From Cymbidium sinense (lineage: Eukaryota; Streptophyta; Magnoliopsida; Asparagales; Orchidaceae): DNA of 64,000 nucleotides. The DNA lies in NCBI GenBank assembly GCA_021442155.1, contig CM038216.1, positions 160,565,983 through 160,629,982 on the forward strand, in the 5' to 3' direction. This document shows positions 53,871 through 64,000 of the stretch, in pieces; positions within the stretch are counted from its first letter, which is position 1, and every line of letters begins with the position of its first letter. The notes beneath the pieces were generated by a model that did no database searches, had not been told where the DNA came from, and saw only the letters and a program-made list of their open reading frames with translations. The translations under genes and the position numbers were made by a program.

Positions 53871-54149
53871 CAAAGGACCATCAGTATAAGACACCATCAA
53901 CAAGGGTATAGGAGAGCATTCTCTGCTTCACCTGATGGGCTTGAGATTCCTATTGAAGTAGTTCTCCTTTATTTAGGTAATCAATGAAGGGTTGACTCCA
54001 ATCTAGTTCTTCATTCTTTTTAGCAATGGCACCCTGCCCTTTAAGAGATTATTTATTGATGAGTTCAACATCAATAAGAGGTAGGACCTATCTATTGTGG
54101 ACCTCTATTGATATGGGCTCATCTTCTGACACCTTAACTCTTTAAATAT

Positions 54150-55218
54150 CTTGGCTAAGGAATCGACTATGACATTTTCTCCTTGGGGAATCTTATAGAT
54201 TATGACATGTCAAATTTGGGCTAGCAACTCTATGGTGTACTTATGATAGTGATGGAGTTTGGGCTTCAAGGCCTTATAGTACTCAACAATCTGGTTGACA
54301 ACTAATTATGAATCCCCAAAAATGCTGATGTTCTGAACTCTTAGCAAGACATCTAACTCTAGACAGATGATTAGAGCTTCATATTCAACTTTGTTGTTGG
54401 TGCAATGCCCATATAGATGATATGAGAATCTCATCATATCACAATCTGGCATAAGAGGACTATCTTTATCCCTGCCTTTCCGGGAGAATGGACTATGGTT
54501 CATCTCCTCTTTGAGAGGAAGTCAAACCATCAAAGTACATCTCCCAATGGTGAACATTTGTATCGCATAAGTTCATGATTTTTTTGTTGAAGAGATCATC
54601 ACTGAGCGGAGAATAAGCAAGAAATGAATGCCCTGCTAGGAAATCCACAAGTGCTTATCCTTTTACTATATAGAGGGGTATGAATGTGATGTCAAACTGT
54701 GATAAAATCATGGACCATTGTGCCAACCATCCAGATAGCATCGACTGTGTCATGAGATATTATAGTGGATTGATGCTAGAAATCAAGTTTACTTTGTGAG
54801 AGAGCATATAATGTAGCTTAGGCCGATCAAAGCTAGAAATGCTTTTGAATGGGTGGATAGTTTTCAGGGGATGATGGCTGAGATAGTAGAGTGCATTTTC
54901 TTTCCCCTCATCATTGGCTTGGGCCAACAAAGCATCAAAGGAGTCCTCCAATGTAATAGTGTAGAGTATGAGGGGTTTGTCCGGGATAGGGGCGGCTAGG
55001 ATTGGTAGCGCCATTAGATTTTTTCCTTATGCTCTCAAATCGCTTGGCATTTGTCATCCCACTTGAACTTGGCATCCTTCTTGGCTAATGCTGAAAATGG
55101 TTAACATCTTCTTGATATGTTGGATATAAAGCGTCTTAGATACACCAACCTCCCTTGAAATGATCTGAGTTGAGTTAGGCTTTTAGGGGATGGCATTTCA
55201 AATATGACTTTAATCTCT
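54150..55218 (-). pseudogene. Gypsy reverse transcriptase end and RNase H remnant
   Basis: From the gap downwards on the minus strand: the RT thumb (EMPSPKSLTQLRSFQGRLVY near 55130-55200), the RT-RNase H connection (LPILAAPIPDKPLILY then LLAQANDEGKENALYYLS, 54850-55014) and an RNase H domain with CTNNKVEYEALIICLELDVL (about 54320-54400), which contains the E-x-EAL type active-site context, followed by IFGDS. Additional Tat-type RNase H is possible but not resolved. Stops and shifts are frequent. Confidence 0.83.
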
Positions 55219-55318
55219 NNNNNNNNNNNNNNNNNNNNNNNNNNNNNNNNNNNNNNNNNNNNNNNNNNNNNNNNNNNNNNNNNNNNNNNNNNNNNNNNNN
55301 NNNNNNNNNNNNNNNNNN
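55219..55318. other. Assembly gap (100 N)
   Basis: Exactly 100 undetermined bases, a conventional gap of unknown length. Gypsy sequence on the left does not continue on the right, so the true distance, and even the join, are uncertain. Confidence 0.99.
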
Positions 55319-57340
55319 TCAAGAGAATAAAATTTTATGCCTTAGCTTTATTGGGAAATCCAACACACACATACATAGTTATTTGAAAAGAGAATAAGAA
55401 ACTCCATAATTTTAACATGGAAAAACCCAAAATGAGGGGAAAATCATGGGACCTAGCCTAGTAAAAATGCTCCAATATATATCTACTTTAGAGTACAAAG
55501 TTTAAATATTCGGTTACATGATAGTATGTGAGAAATATTGATAATGGAAAGTTTATAATCAAGTTACAGTAACTATGTGATGGGAATTGTGCTGTAACAG
55601 TTATCGATAGTTATCGATAATGACAATAGTTAGCGATCGGTGATCTTTGAACTTCAAGCTTCTAGCTCTCTTCTCTTTCTTCCAAGTTCACTCTTGACTC
55701 CCCCCCTTAACAAGAATGGAGTCATATTAGAGGGGCATTTTGGTCATTATAGAAAAAAATCCCAAAACACTCTCTCGGATGGTTAATATCGATTCATTTG
55801 ATTGCTAATAGTTTTTTTTTGTTGATTTTTCCATTTAAATGACTTTTGATTTGAGTGATATTGGGTTCGTTGAATTTGTCTCGTCGAGCTACTTGATTCG
55901 ACTATAGGCACGTCAAATTTGAAAGCCATTTGACCATTCAATTAGTATCTCAAACTTTTCATGTATAACATTTGAGCTTGATTCAAACTCATTTGGGATT
56001 TGCTTGACCTGATTTTAATATCATTGAACTCATCTTATTGAGTGGTTAAATTTTATAACATATGTATATTATTTTAAAATTTATACTTGATACAATATGA
56101 TATATCACTGATAATTTAAATAGTAAACTAACTTTATTTTAATGTTTATTTTTAAAATTATTGAATCATGTTAGGTAGTTTTTATTTCCCATACTTTTAT
56201 TATATATAAATATTTTGTTGCTTAACTATTACTAAAATTTTAATAATAAGGATTTTTATTTTTATATTTATAAATAATTTAAATCAAATGAAAAAGTTCA
56301 AATATATGAGAGAAATGTGCATTCAATTTTTCATGACAATTAATATAATTGAACTAGTTAACTTCCAAGTAGACATTCCCCCTCCCCCATCAAATGAAAA
56401 TTATTTAAGATATTTTGTTTTTCAATACTTATAAAATTACATGATGAATAACATTTGTATTTATTATATGTGAGAGATTGAACTGAAAAAAAATGTTTTT
56501 AATCTTTTTAATTGCAAATATGGATAAAAATAGGTTTAGTTGATCTCAAACTATAAGCATTTCAAGCTTAGCTTGAATATTAAGTGGTTGGCTCAACCTC
56601 AAACATGAGCTGGAGCTCAACTCAGCTCAAATAAAGAGCTTGAACTTGACTCTAGAGAAAAATTTAGAGCTCAAGCTCACATTATGTGCTTGAGCACTCA
56701 CTTAAACAAAATATGACCACATAACTCAATGAAACAATAGTACCACCTGTGAATGCAAAGAACACAACCAGTAAACAAACCTAGTCCACAAATCAAGGCT
56801 TTAATTACCCAAAACACATGAGGAGGGGGGGGGGTTGGGAAGGTGTAGAATCTTGGATTCTTTTAAATGTAAAAATACTTGCAAGCATACTTCAATTTTT
56901 CTAGTTGAATGATGGAAATGGCTCAAAGATGGCTAGTGAGTACTGGCTATAGTTTGTCTTAGAACTATGGGCAATGGTCAATAAGAAGAGGTGAGGAGGA
57001 GAGAAGCTATGGTTTTCATATGCCAATATGTTTGAACATTAGGAAATAATTGAAGAGGATTCAAGTTGGAGAGTAGAAGAGGTCGCGGACTCACTGCATC
57101 ACCAAGTGAAATGGACTCACGAATAACTAGTGATAGGTTGTGCGGGACATTGATCACTTGGCTAAATAGAGTAGCTCAATTAACCCATGAGCTAAGCTGC
57201 ACCTAAATGGAGCTCGTGCTCATATAATGTATGAATTCAAACTTGGAACTCAATAAGCTCAACTTGAGAGCTTGTTAGTGAGTTGAGTTCAAGCTTATTT
57301 GACTCATTGATACCATTAACTAGCAATATCCATGACAAAA
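55319..57340. other. Non-coding, probably LTR-like DNA right of the gap
   Basis: No protein is recognised. Near the gap there is LTR-like text ('aaaacccaaaatgagggg' and 'atgggacctagcctag', about 55424-55460) and a perfect tandem 10-mer GTTATCGATA at 55600-55619. 56590-56700 and 57180-57300 are rich in AGCTC/GAGCTT words, as in some plant retroelement fragments. A run of about ten G lies near 56825-56834. Confidence 0.45.
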
Positions 57341-59099
57341 TGAGAGAAAAAATGTAGTGAATATGATTGTTTCTAAAAATAAACCCTAAAAGATGACATT
57401 TAAAAATGACCATTTATAAAATTTAAATCATTTAAATTGTATTTTTAAAAATTAAAATGGAGCAAGTCAACAACTGATTGGGCGATTTAATCCTTTACAA
57501 ATTTTCCAATCATGGGCAACTATTTTTTGGGTGGGCCACCTAACCATTTCTTTATTTTTTTTCATATTTAAGTTAAATTAATTATTTTTAATAAAATAGT
57601 TTTGAATAAATTTTAAATTAAAAATATTATGTTTGAAAATTATTTAGTTGATAAAAATATTTTATTGAAAAAATTATTAACTTATTGTAGAATTATAATT
57701 TTGTCGTACAACCTCTTATAAAGTAAAAGCATTGGTCCTACACTTAGCACTTGTAGTGAATATATTTCAAACCTAGTAATATTACAACAGCAGAGTGGCA
57801 CAAGCAATTACAATTTATTAATCAATTAAAGTAAAAATTATAATCTTATTCTTACAACCTTGTCCCAAGTAAACAAAAGGATAGATATAACACAAGCAAA
57901 GTGTCCTAAGTACAACCAACCTATACTAGCGAGTACAAGGTTGTGAACTAAGTAGGTAAATATGTGTGAGTTTGTGTATCCCTAAAGATAATTTTATATA
58001 ATTTTAAACTACTAAGCTAAGCCAAGTAGATAGCTCAATCATCTAAGTATCCTTATTAGAAATAAAGTGATAGATTTATACTATTTAAGTTCCATCAATG
58101 GTCATATAAGAATTTAAATATGATCAAATAATCTTATTATTAAAATATTTTTTATTTAATAATAAGAACTAATTAATCATAATTTAGGACTAGTCTTGGT
58201 TCTAATAGGTCATAATCACTCTTAAAGTATTCACTATCGTGCATATACATCAATAAAATAAATATTAGTTTGCACAATCAACCATTGAATGAAAACTTAA
58301 TATTCATGGAAAGGTTTAATACGAAAGATCCCAAACAAAGCAATAAAAAGATCATAATGTTTATGGTGACAAGGATGAAATGAATGGAGATCATTTATTC
58401 AAAGAAAAAAAGAGGAACAAGACTAAGCACATGTATACTTAAGTTCCGATGTTATTTAGTCTTAGTGACTAACTAAACTATAAAACAACTTAGTCTTTTT
58501 TGTATTACTAAGTCTGATAAAGACTAACCAATAGTGATTGGTCAGTCATAATTAGACTTGATCCAAAGGAATCATTAAGTTGATCAAATAAGTATAGTAA
58601 GGTTACAAGAAGGAGACCATACTAGGAATGAGTTAGGTTATAGTCTACATAACCAACTCATGAAGATTTGTTATTCATGTAAATATGATTGAGGAATCAA
58701 TGATAGCACTTAACCAAAAGAATTAGTTAAGTATGGGAAAACTCAACAAATGAAGGTTGTTAAGTTGTTAAGGAAGATAATGAATGCTAAGATGCAGTTG
58801 TCTATTAGATTGATTTAGAGATTATTCAAATTCTAGAATGTGGTGTATGTAATCCTAGTTTATGTTTTTCCCTAATAAATTAAACTAGCATAAAGAAGTG
58901 ATCATGCTATGTACACATGAAGTGGTGTAAATGGGGTTGATTTATGTAATAAATCTCATAAATATAGTAAAGTTGAGATCAGATTAATCAGACTCAAAGG
59001 TCTATTGTGCTAGTGCATCCATATGTTAGATGCCTAGTTTGACAAAAATGCATGCCAAATGTGTTCTAAAATTTTAACCTTGAATTACGAAATATGTTT
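57341..59099. other. AT-rich DNA, no gene recognised
   Basis: Stops occur in all frames. I see no repeat pair, RNA gene or microsatellite of note. Confidence 0.55.
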
Positions 59100-61900
59100 A
59101 GGATTTGAAATGATATAAGTTATGAGTGTAAACAAAAAATTCTAAGTTAAATCATGTTCAAGTGCAATGTGCAAGCCGCGCTTAGCTAAGTGGGCACCAC
59201 TTGCTAATTACTCATCAACATGTGGGATTTTATCTAGAGAAATTCTTTTATGTTAATTAGTTTGAAATTATTTAATTTTTAATTTTTTTTTATTTTGAAT
59301 TCTTTGTGTTTGCTTAACTTTATTATTTTTTTTTCATTTTATATTATTTTTGTTTGTCTTTTGTTGGATTTTTATTTTGTTAAGTTTAAGGGTTAAAGAT
59401 TATTAATTATTTTTATTTATGAAGTTTATTTTATTTTCTATTAAAATTGTTATTTATTTTTAAATTAGTTGAATTATTTAATAAATGTAATGACTTTTTA
59501 ATTATTTTTTAAACTAATTTTTAAATAGTTAAATTTATGACTTATTATGTGAAATTAACCTTTTAATTATTATAATGATTTCAAATGATCTGCTTTCATT
59601 TTCAAAAGATTAAAGTTAATATGCAAAAGAATTTATGATTTTTACATATTTATAGTAATTACTAATTATTTATTTAGTTTATTAAATTACTAATTTCAAC
59701 TTATAATGAGGTTTACTATTCGAACTATCCTAAAAATTTATGAAATTCTTTTGGAATGCCTATGTTATCAATTTAGACTTAGAGTAAATTAATCATAAAT
59801 TTATTAAAATTTATTTTAATTTTTAATATAGCTTAAATAATTTTAAAATTTATATAATTTAAGTTTTAATTCAATAAAATATGAAACTTTTACAGAAGTC
59901 TTACATTAATATATTAAACATTTCGTTAATTTTTCATAAATTTTAACATAATTTAAATTTAGTATCATAAAACATAGTTCATTTAATTAAGAAATTCATA
60001 AATAATTCATAATGGGCCATAAAATTATGAAAACTTTTTAATAAATTTTGGATATTTTAAACATTCTCTAAAATTTTAGAATTCTTAAAATTATTTATTA
60101 TTTTGTTATTTTGAACTTTATTTTGACAAAATAAAAATTACATAATTTTTTAAAAAACTTTCAAAAGGTAAGAAATTTTTCTTTCATCGGCTTAATTTGA
60201 TGTTCTAAAAATTCTCCTAATTTTTCAAAATGTTTTAATAAATATTTTAGTTTTTAATATTTTCGAATGGTGAAATTTTAAATTCAAAACTTGATAACTT
60301 CTTTATTTAATTCTAATTAAAATGAATTTTTTTGGGATGTTTGTATTGTTAATTGGCACCTTTTGTAAACATTTCAAGATTTTTGAAGGTTCTATGTGCT
60401 TTAAACAATTAAAATAGAAGAAAATTGAATTTTTAAAATAATAATTAAATTAATTATCTATGTTTGATACTTTTGTTATATTCTATGATTCAAAAGGTGT
60501 TTATCTTGAAAATTTCAAGTCATGATACGTAGTGGATAATCCAAAGAAAATTGAAAATGAAAACCTAAAGTTTAAACTTGAATAAATTGGGATAGTTGGT
60601 TTTAAATAGATCAAATCCAATGGTCTCTTGATCAACTTCCCCATGGAGATGGGTTGTAACTTAAGACTCATAGGCTAGGCTCAGTAAGCTTGTCCTAAGC
60701 CAAATTCTTCTCATCTATAGCCTCTTAAGTTAATTTTCTAGCTAGGAAGCAAGAGGAGTAGGATAGGAAGCAATCCCATGATTCACCAAGCCATGGCATG
60801 GCTTAAGGGGCTTGGGTCACCGCACAAGAACAAGACAATATTAGAGAATAAAATTCTCATCTTTGGGGGTTCAATTTGGTTGGGTGTCCATTTGGAAAGT
60901 GCCATCTAGCTTGGATGAGCTTGCCTACAAGCTTGTTTGAGTTACCTTACTTCGGATTGTTGGCTCAACCAAGATTAGGCAAGCTCAATAATAAGGCTTG
61001 GTCAGTGGGGGAAGGTTTCATTATGAGTTGTGGGATTGAGAGGATACTAACTAAAATCCTAAGGCATATTTTTGACATTGGTAAACCCAAGCTCAACCCA
61101 TAGTTGAGCTCATTTTATAATTGATCAAAGGTGCACTTCAGCTTGAAGGACATAATGGAGGTGTTAGGAAGTTTAATGTAAGGATGTACTATGGTACATT
61201 ATTGTTTATTAGCTAGGTTTTATTAGAGAAGGCTTCCACATATTTTTACCCCATGGATAAATGAAGCTTGGTCCCAAAGAATTTAATGAGAAATGGGTTG
61301 AGTTTCCATTTAAGTAGAAATGTAATAGAGGGAGTTCATCATTTTTAATCTTAGATTAAACTCTAAGGAATTTAGAAGAATTTTCTTATAATGGATCAAT
61401 TTGACCCATTAAGTGTCATTAGTAAATCCTTTTATTTTTAGCCAACAAACTTAGTCATTCTGGTTTATTATAACTATGAAAGTTTATAGGACACTCTCTT
61501 CTAGTTCCTTGTCAAATTTCAAGAGGATATTTGATCATTTCATTAGTCAATCTCAATTTGGAAGTGGATCATATCCAATAATGATTAAATTGGACACATT
61601 GACCCATATTATTTGATTGAGCCATATAAAGTGGTCAAATCAACTTGGGTTTGTTAAATTCAATGAAATAATTTCATAAAATTATAAAAATTTTATTTAA
61701 GAGTATTTTTATATCTATAAATTTCATTTCTAAGTCTTGAATAATTTTTTCTTATTTTGTAGTAGACTTATATATTTTTTAATTTGCATATCTTACAAAA
61801 TATTTTGCAATTATTTTTATAATTAGTTTTGTAATTAGTTAAAGAGTTGTGTAAGAAGGTAGAAATTAAACAATTAAATTTTTGTAGTCAATTTAATTGT
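59100..61900. other. Very AT-rich non-coding DNA with a less AT-rich island at about 60600-61120
   Basis: 59230-60590 is dominated by TTT/AAA words without coding sense. The island at 60600-61120 contains a 75-codon open frame (60876-61103, plus) with no recognisable motif; I do not call it a gene. In composition and arrangement (T-rich body, less AT-rich island, then AT-rich tail) it resembles 1-2450. I cannot establish sequence homology by eye. Confidence 0.45.
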
Positions 61901-63083
61901 CATTATGAGAATTATATTTGAAGGTAGTATAATCATTTCACCTAAGTAGGATTTAGATAATTGAAAGATAATTATACATAATTTGAGAAATGCTTAGAAC
62001 GTCATTTTAATGCAAAGTACATATTAAAGATAGTTACTAATGATGTCTTCTTTGATTTGATGTGGCAGTGTGCAACAATTTGGTCTGCTCCTTGGTCATT
62101 CATGTAGCCCATGAATATTATCTTATTTTACTCTATTAGCTTATTCCTCTCTTTTTTTGTTCTATAGTTAGGTGATGAGATAAAAGTGTATCATCGCGCA
62201 TTGAAAAAAAATGAGACTATATTTGGTACACTTGATGTTGGTTGTTGCACTTGTATAAGTTTTGTGGTGTAATTATAGTAAAAGAAAATGCTTTGTTGTA
62301 GAGTAAATGGGACCCTTTCATGTTGATCCTATTCTATGGCAGAAGATGTCCAACAATCATGGCTTGATGAAGACTAGTTACTCATGATGGATCTACATAA
62401 TGGAGCTTGAGAAGTGATATGATGGCCCACCTTTATACCTTCTTCAATATCCTCTAACTATTTAGAGAGCACCATTGTTCTACACCAAATACATCAATGG
62501 CAAGCATTATTATACTTGCATCTCTTCCTTCACTATCATAAAATGGTCAAAAAAGCTCTCCATTCATTCAATACTTTCTTGATGCAAATATAATCATTTT
62601 GTAATTTAAATTATTAATTATAACTTTCAATTAAATATTCTTACAAATTTTTTTTAATTAACACCTTTGGATAAGAAGTTGCAAGAGGCTCATTCTTTGC
62701 TTATAGCAAATAGAGTGAGGCCATGATTTAAAATAGCTTAGATAATGAGTAATTTCTTGTTTGATATCATTAGTAATATCTACATGCTCTACAACATTGG
62801 CCAATATGAGATTCCATATTTCTATAAATTATTGGTGATAGTTTATCCAATTTATGTCGCCTTTCCCCTTCCATCCATATGGTTAAGGTTTGGATCGTTT
62901 GGATTGACATCAATTTTTGGTAGTCCTATGAATAGTCTAATTGTATGGTTAGGATGGTGCCACTCCACACACTTCTATGAAATTAGTAGGTTACAAGAAT
63001 GCCATACTTGAAACCAAAGAAGTAGAGATGTGGAAAAAAAACAAAAAATTTCTCAAAGTATGGCATCCATTTTACCTATATAT

Positions 63084-63126
<43 letters not shown>

Positions 63127-64000
63127 GTGTATATATTAATGGTATAAATTGTTATATTAATTGTATAAATTGCTATATATACATAAGATTATGAAGTAAT
63201 AACTGTCACAACAAAATAAAAATAAGATTCAATTTTGTTCCTTGACTTTGACATAGACCAACTAATTCATTATGATAAAACTTAACATTATTTATTGAAA
63301 CCTTTTGTACCATCTCTTCATTTCACTTAGAAATAAGATATTTTTTAAGTTATATACATTAAAGTAAGTAATAGAGATATTAATATAAACATACTTATAA
63401 CCAAGTGGCTTTCTTGAAATGTTTTTGGGGTATGATCCATGTAAGGTAGGTCAACTAACATGCAACTATTCACATGCTTAAGCTTGCTTTAAATGCAAAC
63501 ATCTTATTGTATTCACTATTAATGGTTTATCGGCTCCTTTAGTTCCTTATATAGATGTGCAAGTACTACACCTAAAGAATATGTTAAAAATAATTGCAAT
63601 TCTTCTAGGAAGGGTAAATATTATAATTTTTTTTAGATTTAGAGGTATTTAGCTTTAGAAAGCAACCAATAATAATTAAAATATATGAATGAACTGGTCA
63701 AGTTGATTCAATGTAAATCACATTCTTGTAAGAATTATTTGCTAATGTTCAACGTAGTCAACATTATGGTATGCATGTCTATGCACATGCTTGGCCCATA
63801 ATAAACTTAGTTACACTATTAGGATTAAAATGATCATGGTAAATAAATTTTAAAATTGGGTGTGATCTTAACAATTCATCACACTAATCTAGCCATGTTG
63901 ACCATCATAAACTAATGTGTACAACATTGTGTCCAACAAGATCATCTCCATTTAATTGTATCCCAAGTGTCATTCCTACATCTTGTAGAGTTATTGACAT
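61901..64000. other. AT-rich DNA to the window end, no gene recognised
   Basis: An 88-codon open frame (62745-63011, plus) is hydrophobic and unlike any family I know. Its translation looks like chance. A (TA)n microsatellite lies at 63088-63121. Confidence 0.5.
63088..63121. repeat. (TA)n microsatellite
   Basis: About 17 TA units. Confidence 0.9.

Larger units (their letters stand above)
52020..55218 (-). mobile_element. Ty3/Gypsy element of Tat type, cut by the assembly gap
   Basis: Minus-strand order is reverse transcriptase end, RNase H, integrase, then a non-coding tail with tandem repeats. This is the Ty3/Gypsy order (integrase last), unlike the Copia elements in the window. The RT/RNase H linker and integrase sequences fit the Tat/Ogre lineage, as does the tandem-repeat array downstream of integrase. 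Gag, protease and most of RT are missing at the 100-N gap. LTRs cannot be assigned. The coding parts are degenerate. Confidence 0.82.

Noticed and set aside
55101..55386. Open frames spanning the run of N
   Set aside because: Reading through unknown bases is meaningless; only the left flank is real Gypsy sequence.
60876..61103. 75-codon open frame in the less AT-rich island
   Set aside because: No recognisable domain; the local composition explains the open frame.
62745..63011. 88-codon hydrophobic open frame
   Set aside because: No motif, no neighbouring exons and no codon bias; chance is as likely.

Overview
This is plant nuclear DNA. It is very AT-rich and full of long introns, microsatellites and nested, decayed retroelements, including Ty1/Copia, Ty3/Gypsy of the Tat type, RTE LINEs and plant mobile domain sequence. 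No prokaryotic, plastid or mitochondrial gene organisation is visible. The terpene synthase type suggests an angiosperm; a monocot, perhaps a palm, is only my weak impression. One 100-N scaffold gap is present (55219-55318). I found no gene that is convincingly intact from start to stop.

Layout. 1-2900: AT-rich non-coding DNA with a less AT-rich, hairpin-rich island (838-1830). About 3180-3474: a broken ETO1-like BTB fragment. 3480-12660: a decayed Copia element (Copia-1, minus strand) with a perfect 5-bp target duplication GGATG. It is split by a 5.15-kb non-coding insertion of unknown class (5419-10569) that carries three copies of a repeated unit and ends in a perfect 21-bp inverted repeat. 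12666-20290: AT-rich sequence holding one 5'-truncated RTE LINE tail with a 17-bp target duplication.

20300-45100 is the most informative part. A second, Sirevirus-like Copia element (Copia-2, minus strand, 29335-41153) has a PBS, a polypurine tract, long LTRs and degenerate gag, PR, IN, RT and RH. An RTE LINE (30901-33551) is inserted in its 3' LTR. Two more LTR copies of the same family lie at 20320-22140 and 22300-24806. Two terpene synthase copies on the minus strand (25751-28245 and 42100-45088) are each joined at the 3' side to the same LTR end through an AT/AG microsatellite. This looks like a duplicated [LTR + terpene synthase] block. The right-hand copy keeps exons 4-7 open with canonical lengths (219, 139, 249, 288 nt) and the RDR, DDxxD and NSE/DTE motifs. 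It has two in-frame stops, a one-base frameshift, a doubtful splice donor and no visible exon 1. The left-hand copy is heavily eroded and has lost most of exon 4, with the break inside the DDxxD codons.

45100-64000: a microsatellite; a possible pararetrovirus-like remnant (about 46470-47450); a broken plant mobile domain gene (47460-50120, minus); an LTR-like repeat present in inverted orientation (50270-51640); and the 3' half of a Tat-like Gypsy element (52020-55218, minus) with degenerate tandem repeats downstream of integrase, cut by the gap. Beyond the gap I see only AT-rich non-coding DNA.

No genes here work together as a pathway. The biological interest is in the terpene synthase duplication and decay, the order of nested insertions, and a few unexplained structured stretches.
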